Counted from the stretch's first letter, positions 22,028 through 34,654 are shown. The stretch is 64,000 nt of DNA from Hemerocallis citrina (GCA_017893485.1 CM030366.1:183423681-183487680); one strand, 5' to 3'. Translations and numbers: made by a program. Notes: a model not told the origin generated them from the letters alone.

Positions 22028-23717
22028 AAATACAACTTATAAGATATACAAAGATCCATAAAAACCAATCAAAACCACTTTAAATTGATAAAAATAGCTT
22101 TTTGATGAATTTCTTCAAAATAAATCATGAATGTGTGCATATATCAAAACTAGAGTTTTGATAAGAATCAATCATTCATCAAATAACTTTGTATTATGTT
22201 CCAAACCATATCAATGCCGAAATAATTAAGATTCAATTGAAATTCTACAAAACACACAAAAATTCAATTTCTTCAAAAACAATGAAATAAGATATCTATG
22301 TACAAATGTTTGTGCGCCAAGAAAGCTTCAAAATTCATCAATTAGAAATAGCGAAATATTTAGATCAAATCTCAGTACTAAAACTAATCATATCCGATTA
22401 ACAACTTCTCAAAACTTCGCAAAATCACGAAATCGCCCAAATTGATAATAATGCATAGATCCAAATCTAAATCCCTTTCTCAAACTCCAAGACTTGATTC
22501 TCAGATCCAATAGCCATTAAATTCATCCACTATCATTCACAATAATTTGTCCATGCATATGAGCAATCATAACAATCACTAATCAAATTTCTACTCAACG
22601 AAAAGCCCCCAAATAGAGTTTATGCATTCATACTCAAGTAAAGGTAATCTTTTTATCCACTTTAATGCAATATCATCAAACAACACATCATGATAAGTTA
22701 AAACAATAAGTATATGAAGAAAAACATCCTACTCATGATTTCTATTCAGTTCTTTAACCATCTCAAATCAACAAATTAGGGTTTCAATTATCAATAATAT
22801 AGTTTCATGAAAGGATTCTCTTTTAATTCATCTACTCATCAAAAATTTATATATCATCATACAAACTCCTAGCATACTTTCTAATCTATAGATCATCTCA
22901 TACAACACACATAAAACAAAACAAAACAGAACATATCACTTATCTTGTTGAAGAGATCAAACGAAGATAATAAAAGCAATACGAAAAATCTCTCCTTCGC
23001 AAGAAATCCAAGATCTTTTGATTTAAAAACTCCAAGAAAATAAAATAATGAAATCCCTTGTGTTGTGCAGAGAAAGATGGCTACACTCCACCCTTAAATA
23101 GGTCGGGATCCAAGGTTTTAGGATTTTGAACACATTTGCAAAAATACTCCTTTTAAAACACATCTTTACATATATAGATCCATATACTTGGAAACTTGAT
23201 AAAACCAATTTATTTGAGATTTAAAAAAAAAAAGCAACCATCATAAAGTCAGTTGGCACTGTTTGAAAAACCCAGAAAATGAATTTACACTTTTACCCCT
23301 CAAAATGACAATTTTGCAAAAAGATCACCTTTTATCGAAACTTGTAACATAAATCAAATTCATCAAAACAAAAAGTAAAATTTTTAACCCTGAGTTGACT
23401 GGGCATTATACCCGGTCCGAAAATCCAAAAATCTGGAGTTTTCACTCCAATTGGTAATTTTGCACAAAAGTCATTCTTTTTGTAATATTTGCAAATATGT
23501 CCAATAATTATCAGAAAAATCTAAAAAAATCACAAATAATCTCAAATAATAAATAATGAGTTTCCCCAAAATAATTTTTGACTTTGAACTTTTCAAGAAA
23601 ACATTTGCATGTGTAAAAAGGGTAAATCTTCAGAAAAATATTTATTAAATTTCAAAAAAATCGTTTTAATTTATTTATAACTCTTAAAAATAATATTTAA
23701 AAATATAGGGTACTACA
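22028..23717 (-). mobile_element. Segment of the older antisense LTR (right piece, containing its 5' end)
   Basis: On the minus strand it begins TGTAGTACCCTATATTTT at 23717, an LTR-type start. A TATA-like TATTTAAG lies at about 23094-23101, followed by a plausible transcribed leader. The sequence is AT-rich with no coding frames. It continues across element B into 8312 and leftward. Total size of the reconstructed LTR is about 3.5 kb once later insertions are removed. Confidence 0.5.
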
Positions 23718-23884
23718 ATTACTTTCATTGTTTTACTTCATTTTATCTTCCGCTGTGTAAATAATTGCAAAGAACTTTGTTGTATTATGAAAAGTTCAAA
23801 TTTCCTTGTAAAATTGTACGAAGTGAAGTATAAAGATCCTGTGGAACTTCGAATTTGGTTTTATTTGGAATTCGGGGCGTTACA
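23718..23884 (+). mobile_element. 3' end fragment of another long LTR
   Basis: Ends AATTCGGGGCGTTACA, like the 3' end of the solo LTR at 6611-6624. Only about 165 bp remain between the antisense LTR start and the copia relic. Confidence 0.45.
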
Positions 23885-25168
23885 ACTTGGGTCTATAAAT
23901 ATAGATGTAAACTCTAGGGTTTAGATGTAACATAACTGAAACAACTTCAAGGGAGTTCTTGTGCCGAGTGCTACCAAAGGTGAGAGAGAGAATAAACAGA
24001 AATCACTTTAGTATCTTTGTATTTTCCTTGAGTAAGAAGTATTTGGTTATCTCTGCATATCATTTTGTTCTTGTGTTTGTGAGATCTTGAGTTTGTAAAA
24101 TCTTGTTATTGGTGCATCTATGACTTTGTGGGCGATATTGGGTACTACAAAGTGGTATCAAAGCTTAGAGTTTCATGATGACCGATAGCATGTCGAAAGT
24201 CAAGAGATTTCGATGAAAGTGATTTCGTGATGTGAAAGATCCAGATGATAGTGTATCTCCATCAGAAATATCTAAATGGTCCTTTGTTTGATAAGAAATC
24301 AGAAGGTGCAGATAAGGATGCAAAGGTCGTGGTGGAATAAGATCGTTTGTATTAAAAGGTGCTTGGGCAGATTCAGTTATCATTGAGTAGGAAAACATTA
24401 TTTCATATCTTGAAGGCAAAGACAACGAAGGAGGCTATGGAGATTCTCACGGATATGTACGAGAAACCTTCAGCATCGAATCAAATTCTTCACTTGAAGA
24501 AATTGGTTAACATGAAGTTGGGAGAAAGCGGTTCAGTAACGGAACATGAGAACAATTACTATATGGTATACAACCAGATGGAAGCTGCATGATTGAAGTT
24601 TTCGGAGGGAGGCCATGCATTGTTACATCTATCTACTTTACCCAACAGTTATGGTATGGTGGAATAGACTATTACAAGGACTATGACATATTCGACGACT
24701 CTGCAGGATGTGAGCAACATCATAAACGAGGAGGTGAGAAGGAAAAGAAACCGAGAGTTTTCATCATTTTCTAGCAATTCCGCACTTTTAGTTAAGAGGC
24801 ATGGGAGATCTATGAGAAGTCCAAGAAGAAATGATTATAAAAGTGACTCGAATGATGGGTTTGAAAACATCGACGATGGTGGTGGACTTGAGTGTTCGTA
24901 TTGCCACAAGATGGGTCCCATTATGAGTAGTTGTAAAGCTCTACGAAGAAGAAGCAAGAACAGTCAATGCAAGCCAATGTGGTGGCTAAGGAAACAAAGT
25001 CTGAAGAGTTATGCTTATCAGCAAGGATGGAGTTGAACATGCAAGATTCATGCATTGATTTAGGTGCTTCTTATCAGGAGGTGTTTGAGGACTACACAAA
25101 GGATTCTTTCGGAGATGTAATCATGGATAAATTGTCAGTGGTACCATGTGATTGAAACTGAAAATGTT
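23885..25168 (+). mobile_element. Ty1/copia relic (family 1, copy 1): truncated LTR plus gag
   Basis: 23885-24149 is the 3' part of an LTR ending GGGTACTACA, nearly identical to 49793-50056. It is followed by the primer site TGGTATCAAAGC (24153), complementary to initiator Met tRNA as in most copia elements. Gag sequence then runs to about 25165 and breaks off at a Helitron-like fragment. Gag is in pieces. Premature stops at 24590 (TGA) and 24665 (TAG) fall at the same codons as in copy 2 at 49474-52232. A zinc-knuckle region (CSYCHKMG) is near 24896, but in this copy the histidine of CxxCxxxxHxxxxC is altered (GPIMSSC). No RT, RNase H or integrase. Confidence 0.82.
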
Positions 25169-25170
25169 CC

Positions 25171-25384
25171 CTATAGTAATATACATGTGAGATGCACGTA
25201 TTAAGTTTTTAAAAAAATTAAAGTAAGAACTCTCATTTAAATGTGTCATGCTTGTCTTAATAAATAGGATTATATATTTTTAAAAGTAAATGTGAAGACT
25301 ACGATAGGAGAGTTGGAGTTGCACGTGTGTTGCACGTAAGTAGGTAGATTTACAACTCCAACTCTTCCATTATAATAGTTATTA
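25171..25384 (-). mobile_element. Helitron-like fragment, degraded ends
   Basis: Minus strand: ACTATTATAATGGAAGAG near 25383 matches the 5' end of the Helitron at 7745. A terminal-type palindrome (TACGTGCATCTCACATGTA) lies near 25180-25200, with ATTACTATAG near 25171-25180 where ATTACTAG would be expected. A second GCACGTGTGTTGCACGT palindrome at about 25321 suggests two ends or a nested copy. Confidence 0.5.
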
Positions 25385-25424
25385 TATATTATATTATATT
25401 ATAGATAGATATATAGATAGATAG

Positions 25425-25989
25425 TGATATGGCTAAAAATGGGGTTAAATCGGAACCGTCCAAATCAGGCACGATCTCAAAGCTCGGGGGTAAAATGGTA
25501 ATTTTACCTACAAACGGGTCTGAAGGGGGAACTGCGTCCTTTTTCCAAAAAGCCCAATAACCCACGAACGGATCCACCTTAACTGGGTGAGGGTCCCAAA
25601 CCGCAAGAAACCCAGTCCAGCTGGATAGAATTAGGGTTTCTGATTGTATTTAATCAACGGCCCTGATTCGCTCTATCCTTTCACTGGGAATTAGGGATTC
25701 TATTCCTAAACAGGTCCCAAAGGCGGCTATAAATACCCCTCATCCACCACCATTAAGATGTAATCAATCTTTTGCCAGTAAAAGCTCATTCATAAGCTTT
25801 TCTGATTACTGACTTGAGCGTCGGAGGGTGCATCGCCGGGATCAACCCCGGTGTTTCGCACTTTTTGCAGGTGAACGGCGGGAGTCAACGGTCAAAATCC
25901 GACGAAAAGGTTTCAGGTTTGGCTATTCGGTATCCCTAAGAATCTACAGATTCTATCTGTTTGCCCCCACACCAGATTTAGCGGTAACA
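25425..25989 (+). repeat. Element A 5' LTR, 565 bp
   Basis: TGATATGGCTAAAAATGG to GCGGTAACA. TATAAATA at about 25728-25735; the conserved GACTTGAGCGTCGGAGGGT block is near 25812. Confidence 0.93.
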
Positions 25990-25991
25990 GA

Positions 25992-26010
25992 TTGGCACCG
26001 TCTGTGGGAA
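25992..26010 (+). promoter_or_regulatory. Element A primer-binding site
   Basis: TTGGCACCGTCTGTGGGAA two bases after the LTR, the counterpart of 8908-8928. Confidence 0.8.
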
Positions 26011-26060
26011 GCCACGAATAGCAATCCTTCCTCTTCCCTTGGTTAAGATCACCTCCAGCC

Positions 26061-29000
26061 ACGCCTTCCCGAAAACTGAAATCCAAAGGGTCCAACTGTT
26101 GACCCACTCCTCTTCAACCACAACAGGAGATCCCCCTCCAAACCGTCCAGCCGCAGGGGCAACTCCCACCACAACCTGATCAGCCCCCGCAGCAGGACCA
26201 ACCTCCTCTTCAGAACCTTCAATCCCAAAGGGCTCCGCTCGGGCCCTAGAATGCCGGCGCAGGGGCCTCTCATCCCAACACCCAGAAGCAACCTCTTCAT
26301 CGAGACCGCATCTCCGTACACAACCCTTCTACCGATTCAATGGCATCTCACAACCCCCGGCCTTCTGAAGACCTCTGCAATACCATCCTCAACTGGCAGA
26401 AAGAAGAGGACCTTCGCCACCGTTTGGATGAAAGGCGGGCCCGTGAGGGAGCCTCCCGCCCGGAACGTCTAGATGAGCGATCTCCTCGTCACCGCGACCA
26501 CAGGAGGTCCCCTCCTTGCAGGGGGCGGAGAGAGTCCCCTGAGTGCCATCGAAGAAGACACTGTTCTCCTACTGGTTGGCAGCCCCCGAGGGGCGATAAC
26601 AGACCTATCACCCGAGCCGAATTCCAAGAGTTCCAGGCTACAATCCTGCAGGCCCTCTACCTCCTGCCGAACAACAACAATGCTCAGAGGGTCCCCACTC
26701 CTCCTTCGGTCCAAAGTCCTCGCCATCGGTCCGTAACCCCTCCTCAAGCTCTGAGTCACCGCCATCACAGTCCTCGTCATTCCCCCAGCTACCATCGTCG
26801 AACTCCATGCTCCCCTTCTTACGAAGACGAGTCCAGAGGCTCGTTTGGCTACCGTCGAAAGGACGATGCGGTCTACCGCCGTCTCCACGAGATGGAGAGG
26901 CACCTCGGCCAACTGGATAAAGAAGATGAGCTGAGAGGAAGGACCCTCCGTCCAAGCCAACCCTCCTTCTCTCAAACAATTATGGAGGCGCCCGTTCCAA
27001 TAGGCTTCAAGCCCCCGCAGTTTGAGACTTACTCTGGGGAGTCAGACCCCGTGGACCACATCGAGAGCTTCAAGACCCTCATGTTGATCCACCAAGCTTC
27101 TGATGCTCTACTGTGCAAAACCTTCCTAGCTACTTTCAAGGGTCCGGCCCGAGAATGGTACTCTCGTCTTGCCCCATCCTCCATATTCTCCTTTGAACAA
27201 TTTGAGACCCTCTTCGTCACCTACTTCGTGAGTAGCTGCCGTACCGAGAAGACTAGTATTTCGCTACTCTACCTCAGTCAGAAGAAGGGTGAGAAGCTGA
27301 AAGATTATGTGAAGCGGTTTACTGCAGAAGCTAGGTCCATTGCCTCCCTCGACCAATCGGTCGCCGCTGCAGCCTTCCAGTCGAACGTCCTCAATTCAAG
27401 CCTTTGATCCTCCCTAGCCAAGAAGCCCCCGCAAAACTTCTCCGACCTTCTTCTCAGGAGCGAGAAGTATATCCGGCCGAGGAAGCGGAACATCGCCCTT
27501 CTTTTTAGGGGTCTTCCTCCGGGACCAAGAGAAAGGCAGCTGAAGAAGAGGGAGCTAAGAAGCTCCAAAGTGACAACAGGAGCCAGCGCCGCCCGCCTCC
27601 CAGATTTGAGAAGTTTACCCCTCTTAACGCCAACATCTCTACCATTCTCATGGAAGTCGAGAAGGAAGCTGCCTCCTGCCCCGAAGATGAACACCCCCGA
27701 CAAGAAGAGGGACAAGGAAAAGTGGTATCGATATCATCGGGACCACGGCCACGACACCAACGATTGTCAGGCCCTGAAGAATGAAATTGAGGCCCTCATC
27801 CAGAGGGGGCAGCTGTCTAAATTTGTAAGGAAGGACCGAATTGATCTCCCTCCTCCCCCCAGGGGCGCTAATAAGCGTCCCGAAAGATGCGACGAGACTC
27901 CCGAGTTTGAAGAGGAGCGCATCTTGCATCTCATTCATGGAGGTCCCATGGGGGGAACCTCCAACTCTTCCCAGAAGGCTTTCATATGAGAAGTCAATTC
28001 GGTTCATGGCATACCCCCTTCCAAAGGCCTCAGAGTCCTGGTCACTTTCTCAGATGAAGACCTGGAAGGAGTCCGAACCCCCCATTGTGACGCACTAGTC
28101 ATCAACCTCTATATGGCAAATTTTAAAGTGATCAGCATTCTGGTGGACAATGGTAGCTCCGTTAACATCCTCTTCTTGGCAGCTTTCCGATGGCTCAAGT
28201 TATCGCGGGACAGGCTCAAGCCCGCCGGCTACATGCTCTATGGATTCACGGGAGTGCCAGTGACTATCGAAGGGGTGATCACCCTCGACGTAACTGCTGG
28301 CAAAACTCCTACTACCCGGACAGAGCCGATGGACTTCATGGTCGTCGACATTCCAGCTGCTTACAATGTGATTCTAGGCCGACCTAGCCTAGCTGCTTTA
28401 GAAGCCGTCCCGTCGGCTTATCATCTCAAGATGAAGTTCCCCACCAAGTCAGGTGTAGAGGAAGTAAGAGGTAGTCAAGAGATGGCCAACAAGTGTTACA
28501 TGACCTCCACCGGGGGTCCTGTCCACTCCTTCGAGACCCTCGAGATCCCCCAGGGGAATGCCCAACCTATGTCCGAACCGGTGGATGAGCTGGAGGAAGT
28601 GTTCTTTTCTGAGCAAGATCTGAACCGCAAGTTCTTTATCAGCAAGACCCTCCCATCTGCCCTATGTTCCGACATAGTCCAATGCATCAGAGAAAACCAT
28701 GACCTCTTCGCCTGGTCGGCTGCCGACATGCTAGGAATCTTCGAGGAGCTCCTCGTCCACCACCTAAGCGTTGCTCCGGGATCCAAAACGGTCTAACAGA
28801 AAAGGCACAAATTTGCCCCTGAGCGCCAACAAGCCATAAAGGAAGAAGTGGACAAGCTCCTGAAGGCCCGATTCATACAAGAGGTTAACTATCCCGAATG
28901 GCTCTCTAATGTTGTTATGGTTAAGAAGGCCAACGGAACTTGGAGAATTTGTATCAACTTTACGGACCTGGACAAAGCATGCCCTAAAGATCCATTTCCT

Positions 29001-31841
29001 CTCCCAAGCATCGACACCTTGATCGACGCTACTTCGGGCCATGAGCTGCTCAGCCTCATGGACGCCTTCTCCGAGTATAACCAAATCTGAATGTTCCCCC
29101 CAGATATCCCGAAGACCTCCTTCGTCACCGATCAAGGGCTCTATTGCTACAGGGTAATGCCCTTCGGGCTGAAGAATGCCGGTGCCACCTACCAGCGCCT
29201 AGTCAATAAAGTCTTCCAGAATTAGATCGGCCGAAACATGAAAGTGTATGTTGATGATATGCTCGTTAAGAGCATCCATGGGGCTGACCATATTGCCGAT
29301 CTCCAAGAAGCATTTGATGTGTTGAGGAAGCACGATATGAGGCTCAACCCGAACAAGTGTGCGTTCGGAGTCTCGTCAGGTAAGTTCCTAGGTTTCATGG
29401 TCAGCCAAAGAGGAATCGAAGCCAACCCCGAGAAGATCAAAGCCATACTGGATATGGCCCCTCCCAAAAGTGTGAAAGAGGTTCAGAAGCTCACTGGTCG
29501 CCTCGCAGCCATAGGGCGCTTCCTATCTAAGTCAGGGAAGAAGTGTCTTCCTTTTTTCAAAGCCCTCAGGGGGGCTAAAGGCTTCGAGTGGGGTCAGCAG
29601 CAGCAAGAATCGTTTGATCAGCTAAATGCCTATCTAGTCAGTCCCTCTCTTCTCAGCAAGCTTATCCCCGGGGAAACACTCTACCTCTACTTAGCTGCCT
29701 CCGAGCAAACCCTCAGTGTTGTCCTAGTGAGGGAAGAAGACAAGGCCCAGAAGCCCATCTATTACGTGAGCAAGGTACTTTGGGATGCCGAGCTCCGGTA
29801 CCCAAGATTGGAGAAGATGGCGTACGCCTTGGTTATGGTAGCTAGGAAGCTCCGCCCTTATTTTCAGTCCCACTCGGTGGTCGTTCTTACCGACCAGCCG
29901 CTTAAGCAAGTTCTACACAAACCCGAGACATCCGGTCGTCTGATGAAGTGGTTGATCGAGCTGAGTCAGCATGACATATCATACCAGCCTCGGACCGCAA
30001 TCAAGGCTCAATCCTTAGCTGAATTTATTGTGGAGAGCACCATACCAGAGGTCAGTCAAGCAGCAAATGGGCCTCCTATCTGGACAGTGTATGTAGACGG
30101 GTCTTCTTGCACCAAAGGGAGCAGAACCGGGGTCATTCTAGCAGGCCCAGATGACTTCGTTCTCCAATACTCCCTCCGCATCAATTTTAAGGCCTCCAAC
30201 AACGAAACGGAGTATGAAGCCCTTATAGCCGGCCTCGGCATGGCTCGCAAAGCAGGGGCACAACGTCTCCGGATATTCAGTGACTTGCAGCTGGTTGTGA
30301 ACCAAGTCTTAGGGGAGTACGAGGCACGAGACGACTGAATGGCTAAATACCTAGCCAAGGTCCAAAGTCTCATGGCTTCATTCGAAGAGGCCCAAATCCA
30401 GCGGATCCCCAGAGAAGAAAATTCCCAAGCAGATGCCCTCTCTAAATTGGCCTCCTCCTCCCTTTAAGGTCTCGAACAGATCATCCTGATTGAAGTGCTC
30501 CTAAGACCGAGCATAGAAGAAGAAATCCCCGACTCAATGGAGTCGCTGCCCGTCCAACTTCAGGACAACCGGATGAAACCTTTGATAGAATTCCTCGAGG
30601 ATGGGCTCCTCCTCGAAGACCCTAAAGAAGCCCGTCGAGTCCGAACGAAAGCAGAGCGGTACACCGTTGTTAAAGGAGTCTTGTACAAACGCTCCTACAC
30701 CCAAGTAGACGGCAGACCCTACTTGAGATGCCTCTCCCCGAAAGAAGCCTCATATGCCTTGCAAGAACTCCACGAAGGTATAGGCGGAGCCCATTCAGGG
30801 TCGAGGTCCCTTGCCAGGAAAGTGTTAAACTACGGGTACTTCTGTCCTACTCTCCTACAGGATGCCGAACGACATGTCCGGCAATACAGCTCCTATCAGC
30901 AGTACTCCAACATTCGTCGCCTACCCCAAGCCCAACTCACGTCTCTCTCAAGCCCGATTCCCTTTGCAATGTGGGGGATGGATTTACTAGGCCCATTTCC
31001 ACCAGCTCCCGGCCAACTCAAGTTTCTAGTTGTGGCGATCGACTACTTTTCTAAGTGGATAGAGGCTGAGCCATTGGCTACGATCACTGAGAACAAGGTG
31101 CTGCAGTTCTTTTGGAAAAACATTATCTGTAGGTTCGGGGTTCCTCGGGTCCTAATAATAGATAATAGAACACAATTTACGGGAGCCGCATTCCGATCTC
31201 TGTGTGAAGACCTCGCCATTCAGCAACGCTTCTCCTCTGTCTCCCATCCTCAATCAAATGGCCAAGTGAAAAATGTCAACCGGCAGATCCTCTCCGGTAT
31301 CAAGAAGAGGCTAGATAAGGCAGCCAATGACTTATGGGCGGAACAGCTTCCCAACGTACTGTGGAACTACCGCACAACGAAACGGACCCCCACAGGTGAG
31401 TCGCCATTCAATCTCACCTATGGGTCCGAAGCTGTGATCCCCTTGGAAGTCGGTCTACCATCTCCTCGCCTTATGGCCTATGAAGAAGAGCAGAATGCCA
31501 GAGAGCTTCGAACGAATTTGGACTTAGTTGATGAGCTCCGTGAAAGAGCTTTGATCTGCCAGCAAAACTACCGAAGAAGAATTGAGCAGGCCTACAACAA
31601 AAACAAAAGGGTACGTCCCATCAATCTCAATGAAGGGGACTTGGTCCTCAGAAAACTAGTTATCTCCTTCCTCAGCCAAAAGAGTAAGCTAGCCCCGAAC
31701 TAGGAAGGACCTTACAAGATCACCAAGGTAGTTCGGCCCGGGACGTACCGTCTTGAAGACCTTGAAGGCAGAGAGATACCCAGGACTTGGAATGCCGACC
31801 ACCTACTGAAGTACCAAGAGAGCGCCTTAACGCCTCTCTGA
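26061..31841 (+). pseudogene. Element A gag-pro-pol polyprotein, heavily broken
   Basis: The codon matching the ATG of element B is ACG here (26061). In-frame stops follow near 26100 and 26250, then at 27405, 27987, 28794, 29088, 29223, 30336, 30465 and 31701. A one-base deletion near 27470 and a compensating indel near 27670 shift the frame in the gag tail. Recognisable parts: gag capsid (about 26995-27405), knuckle YRYHRDHGHDTNDC (about 27725), protease VDNGSS (about 28143), RT with YVDDML (29247-29264), RNase H, second RNase H VYVDGSS (about 30090), and integrase. In integrase both zinc-site cysteines are tyrosine (30885 and 30894) and the catalytic glutamate is lysine (31269), so it could not catalyse integration. 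Confidence 0.92.
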
Positions 31842-31989
31842 GTAACTTCAAGTGTCGAGCCATTCCCATCTTTTCACTTGTATTTTGCTTCTTTATTTTT
31901 GTCATTGTAATAACGGCTTGCAACTTAGAAGCAGCAGATTAGCAGTTATCAATAAAGATCTTTTTTTCCCCATATTTTCCTTGTGGATT

Positions 31990-32702
31990 ATTTTTATCTC
32001 TCTGTTTAAGGCCTTTAACCAAATACACTCAAACGACGAGTTCGGAGTCCAAAACTTGGCTCGATTCCGCTTCGCAAGCTCGTCCTTAAGCGAGCTAGAA
32101 GTGGTTTGCCATTCGGAATTGCTCCCACAACCGTTGAAACACACTCAAACGATGAGTTCGGAGTCCAAAACTTGGCTAGATTCCATTCCGCAAGCTCGCC
32201 CTTAAGCGAGCTAGAAGTGGTTCGCCATTCGGAATTGCTCCCACAACCGTTGAAACACACTCAGACGACGAGTTCGGAGTCCAAAACTTGGCTCGATTCA
32301 GCTTCGCAAGCTCGCTCTTAAGCGAGCTAGAAGTGGTTCGCCATTCGGAATTGCTCCCACAACTGTTGAAACACACTTAAACGACGAGTTCGGAGTCCAA
32401 AACTTGGCTCGATTCTGCTTCGCAAGCTTGCCCTTAAGCGAGCTAGAAGTGGTTCGCCATTCGGAATTGTTCCCACAACCGTTGAAACACACTCAAACGA
32501 CGAGTTCGGAGTCTAAAACTTAGCTCGATTCTGCTTTGCAAGCTCGCCCTTAAGCGAGCTAGAAGTGGTTCGTCATTCGGAATTGCTCCCACAACCGTTG
32601 AAACTCATTCAAACGACAAGTTCGGAGTCCAACACTTGGCTCGATTCCGCTTCGCAAGCTCGCTCTTAAGCGAGCTAGAAGTGGTTTGCCATTCGGAATT
32701 GA
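31990..32702 (+). repeat. 116-bp tandem repeat array, about six units
   Basis: TTCGGAGTCC anchors at 32041, 32157, 32273, 32389, 32505 and 32621 give an exact 116-bp period. Units are homologous to the 113-bp units of element B and keep the GCTCGC...TTAA-GCGAGC stem. The last unit breaks off after CATTCGGAATTG at 32702. Confidence 0.94.
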
Positions 32703-33091
32703 CATGGGAGAAGAGTACTTGGAGGAGCTAACCTTTAGTTCTTATGGTTCGCTTAAAGTTGAAGTAATCCTCCAAAAAGCTGCTCTCCACTGCAAGAAAC
32801 TGCCTTCTCTTACAAATTCACGAGTTAGAGGTTCGAAGCAGTGCTCGGCACTACTCCCATACCTCGCTCTTAAGCGCATTAAAAATAGTCCAACTTCACA
32901 AGTAATACAACAGCACATGAATGAACAAGACACAAGTCCAAGGAAGGAAAAAGCCTCGCTTCTATAAAGTTCGGGGAGACAGTACAAGACAACTTTTCGT
33001 TACAGCGATGTTACAAGAGTTAAAGAGCCAAAACTACAAAGCCAACTCGTGCCACTTAGACAAAATACAAAACTCGGAAAACAAGAAAGCT

Positions 33092-34004
33092 TCAATGCCT
33101 CCTAGGCACAGGGATGTTCCGCTTTAAAGATACCCGGGGACGGCGGCGCCTAACCTCGGAACTTGTTCCCAGACCGGCGAACTGAGACGTATCTTCGGCA
33201 CTGCTCCTGACAGTTGTGTCGACGGACGCTCCGCTCGATAAAATTGCCACACCACTTTGGGCATCACCCGGACCTTGCTGAGCAACAGGCAAACGGGGTC
33301 GCGAGCTCGTAAAACGAAATCCCTCGTTCGCTTTCTTCACGAGTGTACGAAGTGCTCCTGACGTTGATCGGTCCCGAATGCGGCTTGAGGTGAGCCACTT
33401 CCGCCTCCAGCTTGGCTATCCGTTGTTTCAGAGAGTTGTCTTTTGCGTCCACCTCGAAGCGAGGGGGCACTGCGGAGCTCGGGAAGCCAAGACGGCTGGC
33501 GATGATTCGGCGGAGCTGAGTGACTTCGATGCTCCTGTCTACCATGGCCCTCTTCAACGCATCGACCTCTGCCGTCAATTCGTCGCGTATGGCCATCAGC
33601 TTGCCCACCGCCATTGTCAACTCCTCTTCTTTCTCCAGGAGCTCTGCCTCCACTATCTGCAGGTGGTGAATTTCAGTGAGCAGATCGTCTCTCTCCGTTG
33701 TCATCTTCGACAAAGAGTGTTGAAGGCACTTAAGCCTCAGGCCATTAGTGAAGGCTGTCGACGAGCCATGATCCTCGTCTACGGGGGTCATCTTAGCGAG
33801 CCTGCCCTCTAGTCGCCGAATCTCGATGTCTTGCTGTCCTAAGATCAGCTGCAGATGGTTCCGCTCACTTTCGGCTCTGCGCAATCCCAACTCAACTTCA
33901 TAAAGGCGCTCTCGGCATCTGGTCAAACACAACCTCGTCGCCCCTAAACCGACCTCGGAGCGTAACTCCTCCCCTGAGTTGGTGGGACTGACAACCTGGG
34001 TCAC
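33092..34004 (-). pseudogene. Antisense coiled-coil protein of element A, frameshifted
   Basis: Homologue of 16356-17087. The long frame (34004 down to about 33300) has coiled-coil composition and shares TREESERGISFYELA and the LRRII segment with element B. Near 33300 the frame shifts, and the conserved tail (RRRPRVSLKRNIPVPRRH) continues in another frame to 33092. The frame opens with GTG after an acceptor-like TTTTTAG, which again suggests it was joined to an upstream exon by splicing. Function unknown. Confidence 0.7.
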
Positions 34005-34294
34005 CTCGGTGAGCTAAAAAGTTCAACGCAAACAATGAGAACGCTCAGTAAATATTCGCGTATAAGGTTCACATCCGACCCCTGAACAAGGCTACGTGTA
34101 CGTAGAAAAGACTAAAATCTTTTGTTTGAACACTTAGTCGAATTTCAAGGAAATGTTTGGAAAGCCACTCAAAAGAAAAACACAGGGTCGAGCCCAAAAA
34201 GATATATGCTCATTCATCACAAAAAGAGTGCGGTGGCCAGTCCGCAATTAGGCAGTACATTTAAAAGTACAAAAACAAAAGAAAGCAGATGAAG

Positions 34295-34654
34295 TTAGGG
34301 GGCGGCCTCTTTCCCGGGGCGACGAGATTGGGCCGAGTCGGACTCCCCCGAAGGTGCCAACATCGCTAGCGAAGTCACCACGGACCCCTGGACCTCGCCG
34401 ACGACCTCAACCTCGGGGTCATCTTCGTCGTCCACTCCTTCCTCCTCCGACTCGGGGTCGAAGCTGTCGACGTGGTCCGGGAAGAGCCGCCATCCGGAGC
34501 AGTCGACCTCAGGATAGCGCTCCAACACCTGCTCGATGGCTTAAGCGTATGCCTTGGCCATATTGGCAGCAAGGAAGCCCTGCGCCTTCGCCATGGTGGC
34601 TGCTTCGGCTTCCTTCACCGCTACAGGGGTGAAGGAAACAGAGGAAAGAGACAT
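34295..34654 (-). pseudogene. Remnant of the antisense gene in element A (end of exon 3 only)
   Basis: A frame starting MSLSSVSFTP at 34654 runs through one stop (TAA near 34542) into an acidic tail (EEEGVDDEDDPEVEVVGEVQ) ending at 34295. It corresponds to the end of exon 3 in element B. Exons 1 and 2 and most of exon 3 are missing, while the sequence just upstream (TTACCTTGAAGTGAC) still matches the leader of the element B gene near 19465-19490. A single internal deletion would explain this. Confidence 0.65.
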
